Shown here: positions 17,840-27,092 of the stretch, piece by piece | Numbering within the stretch: the first letter of the stretch is position 1 | Layout: each line of letters starts with the position of its first letter | Source of the DNA: Paraburkholderia caribensis | GTDB taxonomy: Bacteria > Pseudomonadota > Gammaproteobacteria > Burkholderiales > Burkholderiaceae | Reading direction: 5' to 3' | Length of the DNA: 64,000 bases | Assembly (NCBI RefSeq): GCF_002902945.1 | Contig: NZ_CP026101.1 | Span: 992,001-1,056,000, forward strand | Program-made: the position numbers and the translations under genes | The notes under the pieces: generated by a model | What the model was told of the DNA's origin: nothing | The model's input: only the letters and a program-made list of their open reading frames with translations | The model's database searches: none

Positions 17840-17866
17840 AAAAAAGCCCGCTGTGGTTAACGGGCT
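17840..17866 (-). terminator. Terminator between the two tRNA-Asn genes
   Basis: AGCCCG at 17845-17850 pairs with CGGGCT at 17861-17866. On the minus strand it is followed by a run of Ts, so each tRNA gene has its own terminator-like hairpin. Confidence 0.75.
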
Positions 17867-17878
17867 CTTGCAATTCTT

Positions 17879-17954
17879 TGGCTCCCCGACCTGGGCTCGA
17901 ACCAGGGACCTACGGATTAACAGTCCGGCGCTCTACCGACTGAGCTATCGGGGA
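17879..17954 (-). tRNA. tRNA-Asn (GTT), second copy
   Basis: An exact duplicate of the first tRNA-Asn: 76 bases with encoded CCA and anticodon GTT in the loop CTGTTAA. The two copies are separated by 64 bp containing a terminator-like hairpin. Confidence 0.97.
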
Positions 17955-18066
17955 ACAACAAAAGCAGAGAAGCGGAATTGTAGGGGGTGTATCAGAAGCT
18001 GTCAATACCTTCGAATCATCTCAATTTAATTCGACTGATTCGACCTGGAACGACAGCTTGCGGCGC

Positions 18067-18390
18067 TCAACGCTCGAGCAGCGCCAGCTTTTCCTTCACG
18101 TCCTTGAATTCGTCGGCCTCGGGCAGCGGCGCCTTGGTCTTGGTGATGCTGGGCCATGCCTTGGCGAGCTCGGCGTTGAGCTCCGTGAAGTGCTGCTGGT
18201 CGCCGGGCACGTCTTCTTCCGCGTAAATGGCGTTCACCGGGCATTCCGCAACGCACACCGCGCAGTCGATGCATTCATCCGGGTCAATCGCGAGGAAGTT
18301 GGGACCTTCGCGAAAGCAGTCCACCGGGCACACATCGACGCAGTCGGTATAGCGGCACTTGATGCAGCTTTCGGTCACAACGTGAGTCAT
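18067..18390 (-). CDS. fdxA: Seven-iron ferredoxin (FdxA type)
   Basis: A 107-residue electron-transfer protein. The N-terminal Cys pattern CIKCRYTDCVDVCPVDCF and the second CIDCAVCVAECPVNAIY provide ligands for one 3Fe-4S and one 4Fe-4S cluster. The acidic C-terminal extension is typical of Azotobacter-type FdxA. GGAG about 8 bases before the ATG supports the start. It is divergent from pncB across 346 bp. The redox partners are unknown. Confidence 0.93.
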   Translation of the reverse strand: MTHVVTESCIKCRYTDCVDVCPVDCFREGPNFLAIDPDECIDCAVCVAECPVNAIYAEEDVPGDQQHFTELNAELAKAWPSITKTKAPLPEADEFKDVKEKLALLER

Positions 18391-18736
18391 TCAGGCAACT
18401 CCTGCAAACGATATCTTTTAGGTAATGGGGGATGGCAAGACGCCAAAAGCGGTATTGTAACGTAACGTCAAGTAGTGCATACGCGATCGCCCCAACCCTT
18501 TTATATCGTTTGGTGATTAGTTTATGGCGAGCGGTTTGCGCCGCCCGCGCCCGCCGGCCTTGACGCATTCAAACAACCGCCGGCGCGCATTCGGGTAACA
18601 TGCGACAGCGTCTGTGCGGGGCCCGTTTCGAGCGGGACTCTGCGCGAAGCCCGAAGCGCACATGGCGAACACGAAAGGGCGAGGGCGCACGAGGCCTGAC
18701 GTCTTCCGATTTCATGCAGTCCCGGTTTGCAAGATC
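18391..18736. other. Divergent fdxA-pncB intergenic region
   Basis: A 346-bp gap that must hold the promoters of fdxA (leftward) and pncB (rightward). The pncB frame is open back to 18614, but that extension has no family similarity. No repeat, riboswitch or small gene was recognised. Confidence 0.5.
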
Positions 18737-19936
18737 ATGATCATTACTTCGCTGCTCGACACCGACCTGTACAAATTCACGATGATGCAGGTGGTGCTGC
18801 ATTATTTCCCGGCTGCCAACGTCGAATACAAGTTCCGCTGCCGCACGCCGAACGTCAACCTGGTGCCGTACATCGACGAGATTCGCAGCGAAGTGCACAA
18901 GCTCTGCAAGCTGCGCTTCAATGAAGGCGATCTCGACTATCTGCGCCGGATGCGCTTCATCAAGAGCGACTTCATCGACTTTCTCGCGCTCTTCCATCTC
19001 AACGAAAAATACATCTCGATCACGCCCTCGGCGAAGGGCAACGGGGAGATCGAAATCGACATCAAGGGGCCGTGGCTGCACACGATCCTCTTCGAGATCC
19101 CCGTGCTTGCGATCGTCAACGAAGTGTACTTCCGCAACACGCAGCAGCAGCCCGATTACAGCGAAGGACGCGAGCGCCTGCGCGACAAGATGCAGCTGCT
19201 CGGTGCGCGCCCCGAGTTCGCCGACTGCAAGATCGCCGACTACGGCACGCGGCGCCGTTTCTCCGGGCGCTGGCACGAAGAGGTGATCCTCACGCTCAAG
19301 GACGGTCTGCGCGACCAGTTCACGGGCACCAGCAACGTGTTCTATGCAATGAAGCATGGCCTGACGCCTCTCGGCACGATGGCGCACGAATACCTGCAAG
19401 CCTGTCAGGCGCTGGGTCCGCGTCTGCGCGACTCGCAGATCTTCGGCTTCGAAATGTGGGCGAAGGAGTATCGCGGCGATCTGGGCATCGCGTTGTCGGA
19501 CGTGTATGGCATGCAGGCGTTCCTCCGTGATTTCGACATGTACTTCTGCAAGCTCTTCGACGGCGCGCGCCATGATTCCGGCGACCCGTTCGACTGGGGC
19601 GAGCGTCTTCTCGCGCACTACGAAGCGAACCGCTGCGATCCGCGCACGAAAGTGCTGGTCTTTTCCGACGCGCTCGACATCCCAAAGGTGCTGCAGCTGT
19701 ACGAGCGCTTCCGTGGGCGCTGCAAGCTCGCCTTCGGCGTCGGCACGAACCTCACGAACGACCTTGGCTATAACCCGCTGCAGATCGTCATCAAGATGGT
19801 CAAGTGCAACGGGCAGCCCGTCGCGAAGCTGTCCGATTCGCCGGGCAAGAACATGTGCGAAGACAAGGCGTACCTTGCCTATCTGCGCCAGGTGTTCGGT
19901 ATCGAGCAACCTGAGGAAGAATCCGCGGGCAAGTGA
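18737..19936 (+). CDS. pncB: Nicotinate phosphoribosyltransferase
   Basis: A 399-residue enzyme that joins nicotinate to PRPP in the NAD salvage pathway. LLDTDLYKFTMMQ near residue 6 and the active-site segment FTGTSNVFYAMKHGL near residue 195 are hallmarks. The ATG at 18737 gives the usual family N-terminus and length; longer in-frame starts at 18614 and 18662 would add Arg-rich residues. The next gene on the strand, lutC, begins 207 bp later. Confidence 0.95.
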   Translation: MIITSLLDTDLYKFTMMQVVLHYFPAANVEYKFRCRTPNVNLVPYIDEIRSEVHKLCKLRFNEGDLDYLRRMRFIKSDFIDFLALFHLNEKYISITPSAKGNGEIEIDIKGPWLHTILFEIPVLAIVNEVYFRNTQQQPDYSEGRERLRDKMQLLGARPEFADCKIADYGTRRRFSGRWHEEVILTLKDGLRDQFTGTSNVFYAMKHGLTPLGTMAHEYLQACQALGPRLRDSQIFGFEMWAKEYRGDLGIALSDVYGMQAFLRDFDMYFCKLFDGARHDSGDPFDWGERLLAHYEANRCDPRTKVLVFSDALDIPKVLQLYERFRGRCKLAFGVGTNLTNDLGYNPLQIVIKMVKCNGQPVAKLSDSPGKNMCEDKAYLAYLRQVFGIEQPEEESAGK

Positions 19937-20143
19937 CGCCCCGTCACGCTTTCGCGTTGCAGTCCGGCAGCATGTGAGTGCATTGTCGGCACTTCGCACG
20001 AGTGCCGGTATATGCCGTTCGGCCAGGTGTTGGCATGAAGGGCGGCCGGTATAATTCGACCGTCACTGTGCGCAATGAGCAGGGCGCATTTCGCACGCGT
20101 ATGTCCCACGTTCAGCACGACCACCGGCACGAGGATATTGCAC

Positions 20144-20806
20144 ATGGATACATCGACGGCCCGCCGCAACATCCTGGCGCGCATTCGCGCGGCACAAGGG
20201 CGTGAGCCCGAGCCGGCCGCGTCCGAGCGCGAGGCGGCGCAGGCGTATCTCGCAAGTCATCCGCAAGGTCCGCGCCCAACCCTGCCGGCCGATCTCGTCG
20301 CGCATTTCATCGAGCAGGCGAAGAAAATGGCGACCACGGTCGATACCGTCGAATCGCTCGCCGACGCACCCGCCGCCGCGCATCGTTACCTTTCCGAACT
20401 GAATCTTCCCACTCAAGCCATCGCGTGGCAGACGCTCGAGGCGCTGCCCTGGGCCGGCTCCCAGATCGACGTCGAGTTTCGCAAGCCGCGCGACGAAGAC
20501 CGCGTCGGCATCACGGGCTGCTTCTGCGCGACGGCTGAAACGGGCACGCTGGTGCTGCTGTCGGGCCCGGACACTTATGCGTCGGCGGGCTTGCTGCCGG
20601 AGACGCACATTGCAATCGTGCCGGCCTCGCGCATCGTCGCCGGTCATGAGGAAGCGTTCAATCTGATCCGCAGCGAACGCGGCGAACTGCCGCGCGCCGT
20701 CAACTTCGTCTCCGGCCCGTCGCGCACAGGCGATATCGAACAAACCATCGTGCTCGGTGCGCACGGTCCTTATCGCGTGCATGCGATCGTCGTGCGTGGC
20801 GCGTAA
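20144..20806 (+). CDS. lutC: LutC/YkgG family protein
   Basis: A 220-residue protein of the LutC family. The conserved region GITGCFCATAETGTLVLLSG lies near residues 121-140. LutC normally works with LutA and LutB in L-lactate oxidation, but neither partner is present nearby; the neighbours are pncB and an antiporter gene. The start at 20144 follows GAGGAT. A 43-bp gap to the antiporter suggests co-transcription. It may act with LutAB encoded elsewhere or have another role. Confidence 0.85.
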   Translation: MDTSTARRNILARIRAAQGREPEPAASEREAAQAYLASHPQGPRPTLPADLVAHFIEQAKKMATTVDTVESLADAPAAAHRYLSELNLPTQAIAWQTLEALPWAGSQIDVEFRKPRDEDRVGITGCFCATAETGTLVLLSGPDTYASAGLLPETHIAIVPASRIVAGHEEAFNLIRSERGELPRAVNFVSGPSRTGDIEQTIVLGAHGPYRVHAIVVRGA

Positions 20807-20849
20807 CGCTGTGCCGTTGCAGGGACGTGTCGAGCACGCGTGTTCTCGA

Positions 20850-22250
20850 ATGGCCGGCGTCGCGTTGTTGTTCGTGCTGTCTTGCTGGCCGCTTGCGGCA
20901 TCGGCCGCGAGTCTCGACGGTGCTTCGCTCTCCGTCTGGTGGGGCGTGCCGTTCGCGGGCGTCCTGCTGTCGATTGCCGTGCTCCCGCTCGTCGCACCCA
21001 AGCTTTGGCATCATCACTTTGGCAAGATTTCCGTGGCATGGGCCGCCGTGTTCCTTGTGCCGTTCGCTTTCGCGTTCGGCGCGTCGACGGCGTTCGGTAC
21101 GTTCATTCATGCGCTGCTTGAAGAGTACGTGCCGTTCATCGTGTTGTTGACAGTGCTCTATACCGTTGCGGGCGGCATCTGCGTGACGGGCAATCTGCAC
21201 GGGTCGCCGCGTCTGAATACGGCGTTGCTCGCGCTCGGCACGGGGCTCGCTAGCATCATGGGCACGACGGGCGCGGCGATGCTGCTGATCCGGCCGCTCT
21301 TGCGCGCGAACGACAACCGCAAGCACGTCGTGCATGTGGTCGTATTCTTTATCTTCCTGGTCGCGAACACGGGCGGGTCGCTGTCGCCGCTCGGCGATCC
21401 GCCGCTGTTCCTCGGCTTTCTGAACGGCGTCGGCTTCTTCTGGACAACCGTGCATCTCGCGCTGCCAACGCTGTTCGTCTGCATCGTGCTGCTTGCCATT
21501 TTCTACGCGCTCGATGCGTACTATTTCCGGCATCGCGAAGAAGTGCTGCCCGTTGATCCGTCGCCGGATACGCGTGCCGTTGGCGTCGTCGGCAAGATCA
21601 ATTTCGTGCTGCTGGCACTGGTGATCGGGCTGGTGTTGATGAGCGGCATCTGGAAGCCAGGCATCGCGTTCGATGTGGCGGGCACGCATGTCGAGCTGCA
21701 GAATGTCGTGCGCGACGTGGCGCTGATCGCGGTGACGCTGCTGTCGCTGGCTGTGACGCCGCGCGCCGCGCGTGAGGGCAACGCATTCAACTGGGCGCCC
21801 ATCGAAGAAGTCGGGAAACTGTTTGCGGGAATCTTTGTCACGATCGCGCCTGTCATCATGATGTTGCGCGCGGGCGAAGCGGGCGCGCTCAGCGGCATCG
21901 TGCATCTCGTCAACGACACGGCCGGCCAGCCGCGCGACGACATGTATTTCTGGGCGACGGGCCTGTTGTCGTCGTTCCTCGATAATGCACCCACGTACCT
22001 CGTGTTCTTCAACCTCGCCGGCGGCGACGCACAGACGTTGACGACCACGGGCGCATCGACGCTCGCGGCCATTTCGGCAGGCGCGGTGTTCATGGGCGCA
22101 AACAGCTACATCGGCAACGCGCCGAATTTCATGGTCAAGGCGATCGCGGAGTCGCGCGGCGTGAAGATGCCCAGTTTTTTCGGCTATCTCGCGTGGTCGG
22201 GCATCGTGCTGATACCGTTGTTCATCGCAACATCGTTGATTTTCTTTTGA
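20850..22250 (+). CDS. NhaD-type Na+/H+ antiporter
   Basis: A 466-residue inner-membrane protein with about 12 hydrophobic segments and an N-terminal signal-like segment (VLSCWPLAASAASLDG). FLVANTGGSLSPLGDPPLFL near residue 170 is the diagnostic substrate-site motif of the NhaD/ArsB group. A second repeat, SSFLDNAPTYLVFFNLA, lies near 375. It should exchange Na+ or Li+ for protons. The ATG at 20850 gives a good signal-like N-terminus; the frame is open from 20757. It lies closely behind lutC. Confidence 0.85.
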   Translation: MAGVALLFVLSCWPLAASAASLDGASLSVWWGVPFAGVLLSIAVLPLVAPKLWHHHFGKISVAWAAVFLVPFAFAFGASTAFGTFIHALLEEYVPFIVLLTVLYTVAGGICVTGNLHGSPRLNTALLALGTGLASIMGTTGAAMLLIRPLLRANDNRKHVVHVVVFFIFLVANTGGSLSPLGDPPLFLGFLNGVGFFWTTVHLALPTLFVCIVLLAIFYALDAYYFRHREEVLPVDPSPDTRAVGVVGKINFVLLALVIGLVLMSGIWKPGIAFDVAGTHVELQNVVRDVALIAVTLLSLAVTPRAAREGNAFNWAPIEEVGKLFAGIFVTIAPVIMMLRAGEAGALSGIVHLVNDTAGQPRDDMYFWATGLLSSFLDNAPTYLVFFNLAGGDAQTLTTTGASTLAAISAGAVFMGANSYIGNAPNFMVKAIAESRGVKMPSFFGYLAWSGIVLIPLFIATSLIFF

Positions 22251-22303
22251 TGCCGTGCGCGCGCCGAAGGGACGCGCTACGGACTGATACTCGGAGAATG
22301 GCA

Positions 22304-23293
22304 ATGCAAAAGGTTCTGGTTGCGCGTCCCATCTTTCCGGATGTGATCGAGCGCCTCAAGCAGCATTTCGAAGTGGACTGGCATAACGGCGACGTGCTGC
22401 CCGCCGACGAGCTCAAACGCCGCCTCGCCGATAAAGACGGCGCGCTGACGGCGGGCGACGCGATCGACGCGTCCGTGCTGGCCGCCGCGCCGCGTCTGCG
22501 TGTGGTGTCGAACATGGCGGTCGGTTACAACAACTTCGATATGGCCGCGTTCAACGCGGCGAACGTGCTCGGCACGAATACACCCGACGTGCTCAACGAA
22601 TCGACGGCGGATTTCGGCTGGGCGCTGATGATGGCGGCGGCGCGCCGCATCGCGGAATCGGAGCACTGGTTGCGCGCGGGCAAATGGGAAAAGTGGTCGT
22701 ACGACGGCTTTCTCGGCTCGGACCTGTATGGCTCGACGCTCGGCGTGATCGGCATGGGCCGCATCGGGCAGGCGCTCGCGCGTCGCGCGCGCGGCTTCAA
22801 CATGAACGTGATCTATCACAACCGCTCGCGTGTCGCGCCCGAGATCGAGGCTGAACTGAACGCGGAATATGCGTCGAAGCAGGACCTGCTGCGCCGTGCC
22901 GATCACGTCGTGCTTGTGTTGCCGTACACGGCTGAGAACCATCACACGATCGGCGCTGCCGAACTCGCGCTGATGAAACCGACGGCCACGCTCACCAACA
23001 TCGCGCGTGGCGGCATCGTCGACGACGCGGCGCTTGCCGAAGCGTTGCGCGAGAAGCGTATCGCCGCGGCGGGCCTCGACGTGTTCGAGGGCGAGCCAAA
23101 GCTCAATCCGGCACTGCTCACCGTGCCGAATGTCGTGCTGACGCCGCACATCGCGAGTGCGACGGAAGCCACGCGCCGCGCCATGGCGAATCTCGCGGCC
23201 GACAATCTGATCGCGGGGTTGGGCGAGGGTCCGCGCGCCGGGCGTCCGCCGAACCCTATCAACCCTGATGTGATCGGGAAGGCGCGTTCATGA
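22304..23293 (+). CDS. D-2-hydroxyacid dehydrogenase (glyoxylate/hydroxypyruvate reductase type)
   Basis: A 329-residue NAD(P)-dependent dehydrogenase that should reduce glyoxylate, hydroxypyruvate or 2-ketogluconate. The Rossmann motif LGVIGMGRIGQALARRA lies near residue 147. The catalytic Arg is in NIARGGIVDDAAL, Glu in FEGEP, and His in TPHIASAT. The start is taken at 22304 because GGAG is then 7 bases upstream; an ATG two codons earlier has no room for it. It overlaps rmuC by 4 bases. It most resembles GhrB, but the substrate is unproven. Confidence 0.9.
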   Translation: MQKVLVARPIFPDVIERLKQHFEVDWHNGDVLPADELKRRLADKDGALTAGDAIDASVLAAAPRLRVVSNMAVGYNNFDMAAFNAANVLGTNTPDVLNESTADFGWALMMAAARRIAESEHWLRAGKWEKWSYDGFLGSDLYGSTLGVIGMGRIGQALARRARGFNMNVIYHNRSRVAPEIEAELNAEYASKQDLLRRADHVVLVLPYTAENHHTIGAAELALMKPTATLTNIARGGIVDDAALAEALREKRIAAAGLDVFEGEPKLNPALLTVPNVVLTPHIASATEATRRAMANLAADNLIAGLGEGPRAGRPPNPINPDVIGKARS

Positions 23294-24774
23294 CGATGGT
23301 TTTGATCGCGGCCGTTGCCGTACTGGCCGTCGCGCTGGTGATCGCGCTGTTCATGCTGATGCGCGGCAGCGGTGGCGCGCATCAGCAGATGCAATTCGAC
23401 GAACTGGGTGAGCGTCTCGATGCCGCGGCGCTTGCGCAGACGCGCGAGTACGAGCGGCTTGAACGCGAGCTGCGCGGCGAGATTTCCGAAACGGCGCGCG
23501 TCTCGCGCACGGAATTGAGCGGCGGCTTCTCGCAGTTTCAGCAGACGCTCGCCTCCCAGTTCACTAGCATGACGACTGTGCAGGCCGCCAAGATCGACGG
23601 CTTTGCGCAGCAGCTCGTCAAGCTGACGGATACGAACGCGCAACAACTCGACGCCGTGCGCCACAGCCTGCAGCAGCAGGCGCAACAGGCGCGCGAAGAA
23701 CAGGGCGTGACGCTGAAGCGTTTCGGCGAAACGTTGCAGCAGCAACTGGCGCAGGTGACGGAGGCGAACGACCGGCGTTTCGCGGAAGTGCGCGCGACCA
23801 TCGAGCAGCGGCTGAAAGACATCGAGGCCAACAACTCGACGAAGCTCGAAGAAATGCGCCGCACCGTCGACGAAAAGCTGCACGCGACGCTTGAACAACG
23901 CCTTGGCGAATCGTTCAAGCTGGTGTCCGACCGTCTCGAACAGGTGCATCGCGGTCTCGGCGAAATGCAGACTTTGGCGGCGGGTGTCGGAGATCTGAAG
24001 AAGGTTCTGACAAACGTTAAGACACGCGGCACATGGGGCGAAGTGCAGCTCGAATCGTTGCTCGAACAGATACTGACGTCCGATCAGTACGCGAAGAACA
24101 TTGCGACGATCCCGAAGAGCAACGACCGCGTCGAGTTCGCGATCAAGCTGCCGGGACGTCAGCCGACACCCGATGCGGCGGCCACGCCCGTATGGTTGCC
24201 CATCGATGCAAAATTTCCGCGTGAGGACTATGAACGTCTGATCGAAGCGCAGGAGCGTAGCGACCCCGTCGCAGTCGAAGACGCGTCGCGCGCGCTCGAA
24301 GGGCGGATTCGCGCGGAAGCGAAGACGATTGCGGAAAAGTACGTGTCGCCGCCGCATACCACTGACTTCGCGCTGCTGTTCCTGCCGACGGAAGGCTTGT
24401 ACGCCGAGATTCTGCGCCGCCCGGGGCTCACGGACCTTTTGCAACGCGACTATCGCGTGACGATTGCCGGGCCGACCACATTGACGGCCTTGCTCAACAG
24501 TCTGCAAATGGGTTTCCGTACGCTCGCCATCGAAAAGCGGTCGAGCGAAGTGTGGCAGGTGCTGGGCGCGGTGAAGACGGAGTTCGGCAAATTCGGCGAC
24601 GTGCTGGCGAAGACCAAGTCGCAACTCGAAACCGTCACGCGTTCGATCGAGGCGGCGGAAGTGCGCACGCGTCAGATGAACAGGAAGCTGCGCGACGTCG
24701 AGGCGTTGCCCGAAGAGCGGGCGGCGGGCTTGCTTGGGGACTCGCTGTCCGGAGTCGATGCGGAAGAGTCTTGA
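23290..24774 (+). CDS. rmuC: DNA recombination protein RmuC
   Basis: A 494-residue protein. Residues 1-24 form a membrane anchor. About residues 35-220 are rich in Gln, Glu and Leu and form a long coiled coil. About residues 235-425 match the RmuC nuclease-like domain (RGTWGEVQLESLLEQIL, then LPIDAKFPREDY, which keeps the PD-(D/E)xK-like core). RmuC limits DNA inversion at short repeats in E. coli. Its start overlaps the dehydrogenase stop as ATGA, so the two are coupled. Confidence 0.92.
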   Translation: MTMVLIAAVAVLAVALVIALFMLMRGSGGAHQQMQFDELGERLDAAALAQTREYERLERELRGEISETARVSRTELSGGFSQFQQTLASQFTSMTTVQAAKIDGFAQQLVKLTDTNAQQLDAVRHSLQQQAQQAREEQGVTLKRFGETLQQQLAQVTEANDRRFAEVRATIEQRLKDIEANNSTKLEEMRRTVDEKLHATLEQRLGESFKLVSDRLEQVHRGLGEMQTLAAGVGDLKKVLTNVKTRGTWGEVQLESLLEQILTSDQYAKNIATIPKSNDRVEFAIKLPGRQPTPDAAATPVWLPIDAKFPREDYERLIEAQERSDPVAVEDASRALEGRIRAEAKTIAEKYVSPPHTTDFALLFLPTEGLYAEILRRPGLTDLLQRDYRVTIAGPTTLTALLNSLQMGFRTLAIEKRSSEVWQVLGAVKTEFGKFGDVLAKTKSQLETVTRSIEAAEVRTRQMNRKLRDVEALPEERAAGLLGDSLSGVDAEES

Positions 24775-24876
24775 CGCAGCGAAGGCTGGCAACGCTCGAC
24801 CGCGATGGTTGAGCGCCTCGCCAGCCAGAAGGGCAGCTTCGAACGGGAGCGACGCTGCGCCGGGCGGGCGTGCCAA

Positions 24877-25362
24877 TCAGTCCGCGCTCGCCGCCAGTTG
24901 ATCGAGCGCGTCGCCCGTGATGCGCACGACGCGCCAGTCTGGTAGCACGGTCGCGCCCATCTTCTGATAAAAATCGATGGCAGGCTGATTCCAGTCCAGC
25001 ACCGACCATTCGAAGCGGCCGCACTGCCGTTCGACAGCCAGTGCCGCCAGATAACGCAGCATCTTCGACCCGAGTCCCGTGCCGCGCTCGGTCGGCTGCA
25101 CGTACAGGTCTTCGAGATACAGGCCACGCCGTCCGAGGAACGTCGAGTAGTTATGGAAGAACAGCGCGTAGCCGATCATCTTGCCGTCGCGTTCCGCGAC
25201 GATCGCCTCTGCCGAAGGGCGCGCGCCGAACAGCGCGTCGCGCAGACCGTCTTCCGTCGCGATGAACAGATGCGTGAGCTTTTCGAACTCGGCCAGTTCG
25301 TACATCAACGCGAGCATCGCGCCGACGTCGTCAGGCGTGGCGGCGCGGATCGTCGCCGGCAT
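24877..25362 (-). CDS. GNAT family N-acetyltransferase
   Basis: A 161-residue acetyltransferase using acetyl-CoA. The acetyl-CoA loop RGTGLGSKMLRYLAALA lies near residues 92-108, and YLEDLYVQPTERG precedes it. DWNQPAIDFYQKMGA is the typical GNAT C-terminal region. It resembles diamine or polyamine acetyltransferases. Its ATG shares one base with the stop of the membrane-protein gene (TAATG), so translation is coupled. The natural acceptor is not known. Confidence 0.88.
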   Translation of the reverse strand: MPATIRAATPDDVGAMLALMYELAEFEKLTHLFIATEDGLRDALFGARPSAEAIVAERDGKMIGYALFFHNYSTFLGRRGLYLEDLYVQPTERGTGLGSKMLRYLAALAVERQCGRFEWSVLDWNQPAIDFYQKMGATVLPDWRVVRITGDALDQLAASAD

Positions 25363-25637
25363 TACGCTTCCTCCGGCACGTCGCTCAACTGGATCTCGAT
25401 GCCGCCGAAGCGCGACGCCACCCAGTTGTACGCGTGGCATGCAATCCACAGCAGGATGAAACCCAGAATCGCGTTGAGCAGCAGCGCGCTGAACACGGTG
25501 CTCAGTTCCACCGATCCATAGCGGATGAAGGCGACCAGCACGCCCAGCAGCACGATAGGCACGCTGAACGTCAGATACACGAGGATCAATGCCTTTGCCG
25601 TCTGCCCCGGTGCAATGAACGAGATCTGTTTTTTCAT
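25362..25637 (-). CDS. Small two-helix membrane protein of unknown function
   Basis: A 91-residue protein with two hydrophobic segments (about residues 15-38 and 47-72) and a short acidic tail. No known domain was recognised. The ATG at 25637 is preferred to an in-frame TTG three codons earlier. The stop overlaps the GNAT start by one base, so the two proteins are produced together and may act together. It lies 57 bp downstream of nothing on its strand except moeA, which ends at 25695's side. Confidence 0.7.
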   Translation of the reverse strand: MKKQISFIAPGQTAKALILVYLTFSVPIVLLGVLVAFIRYGSVELSTVFSALLLNAILGFILLWIACHAYNWVASRFGGIEIQLSDVPEEA

Positions 25638-25694
25638 GTAAGTCAAACCCGTATGTCGTAGTGGATTGCGTAAAAACTGGCCTGCCTCGTGCGC

Positions 25695-27008
25695 TCAGAT
25701 GAGGCCGTCGAACAGCATGATATCGACGGCGTCGCCTGGGTCGAGATCGCCCTGGTCGTGGGCGAGCACGATGAAGCAATTCGCTTCGCTCATCGAGCTG
25801 AGCACGCCGGAGCCTTGCGAGCCCGTCGGCGTGACCCGCCATGTGCCTTGCGCGTCGCGCTGCGCGATGCCGCGCTGGAATTCGGTACGGCCCGGCCGTT
25901 TGCGGATCGCGTCGACGCACGCGGCGCGGATGAGCGGCACAGGATGAGTCGTCGCGCCGGACATCCGCAGCAGCACTTCACGCACGATCTGATAGAACGC
26001 CGCCATCACCGCGACGGGGTTGCCCGGCAGGCCGAAGAAGATTGCCGGTTCGCCCGCGCCGGGTTTGCCGCCCGACCAGATGCGTCCAAACGCCAGCGGC
26101 CGGCCCGGACGCATCGCGAGACTCCAGTGCACGACGTCGCCGAGCATGCGCAGCATTTGCTTCGTCAGATCGGCTTCGCCCACCGAAACGCCGCCGGAGG
26201 TTATCACGACATCCGCGCTCGATGCAGCCGTTCGCAATGCTTCTTCAAGCGCGGCGGGCTCGTCGCGGACCACGCCGAGGTCGATGGGATCGACGTCGAG
26301 GCGCTTGAGCATCGCGAACAGCGTATAGCGGTTGCTGTCGTAAACGCAGCCCGGATCGAGTAGTTGGCCGATCGAGCGCAGTTCGTCGCCCGTCGAAAAG
26401 AATGCGACACGCAGACGGCGGCGCACGGACACCTCGCCAATGCCCAGCGACGCGAGCAATCCAAGGTCCGACGCCCGCACGATGCGACCCGCCTTCAGCG
26501 CGACCGCGCCCTGCGCGAGGTCTTCGCCCGCGAGGCGCCGGTTCGCGCCCGTGCGCAACGGCGACGCTGCAAAGCGAATGGTGTCGCCGTCGCGCGTGAC
26601 GGCTTCCTGCGGAACGACGGTGTCGCAGCCCGCGGGCATCGTCGCGCCCGTCATCACGCGAACGCATTGCGTGCGCTCGATGCTTCCCGCGAACGGATGC
26701 CCGGCGAAAGCCTTGCCCGCCACGCTCAGCACGAGTTCGCGTTTTTCGTCGGGCACGCCCGTTCGAACTTCGAGCGCCGCGCCTGCGAACGCGTAGCCGT
26801 CCATCGCCGAGTTGTCGTGGGCGGGAACGTCGATGGGCGAGACGATGTCCTGCGCCAGCACGCGGTTCAGCGCGTCACGCAGATGAACGCGCTCGACGGT
26901 CGTCACGGGTGTCGCCCATTCGCGCACGATTGCCTGTACGGCGGACACCGGCATGGCTTGAGCGTCGTACTGTGCGACGCAACTCGAAGTTTCGTTCAGC
27001 GTGGTCAT
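25695..27008 (-). CDS. moeA: Molybdopterin molybdenumtransferase
   Basis: A 437-residue MoeA that inserts molybdate into adenylylated molybdopterin. DNSAMDGYAF lies near residue 67, the MoCF-binding core VVITSGGVSVGEADL near 265, and FGLPGNPVAVMA near 340. The length and domain order match E. coli MoeA. It lies in the leftward group moaA-mobA-moeA, with 84 bp after mobA. It is the last of the three genes to be transcribed. Confidence 0.95.
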   Translation of the reverse strand: MTTLNETSSCVAQYDAQAMPVSAVQAIVREWATPVTTVERVHLRDALNRVLAQDIVSPIDVPAHDNSAMDGYAFAGAALEVRTGVPDEKRELVLSVAGKAFAGHPFAGSIERTQCVRVMTGATMPAGCDTVVPQEAVTRDGDTIRFAASPLRTGANRRLAGEDLAQGAVALKAGRIVRASDLGLLASLGIGEVSVRRRLRVAFFSTGDELRSIGQLLDPGCVYDSNRYTLFAMLKRLDVDPIDLGVVRDEPAALEEALRTAASSADVVITSGGVSVGEADLTKQMLRMLGDVVHWSLAMRPGRPLAFGRIWSGGKPGAGEPAIFFGLPGNPVAVMAAFYQIVREVLLRMSGATTHPVPLIRAACVDAIRKRPGRTEFQRGIAQRDAQGTWRVTPTGSQGSGVLSSMSEANCFIVLAHDQGDLDPGDAVDIMLFDGLI

Positions 27009-27092
27009 GAAAGGGGAGCGTCGCGACGGAATGCGGTGCGGCGGCGGCCGGGCGGCAATCGCGGCAAATGGCGCTGCTAATGTTAAACCCGG

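Noticed and set aside
17739..17954. Integration site at the tRNA-Asn pair
   Set aside because: No integrase, partial tRNA copy or flanking island is present; the two copies look like a simple duplication.
20700..22304. 534-codon minus-strand frame opposite the antiporter
   Set aside because: Arg/Gln/His-rich shadow with no domain.
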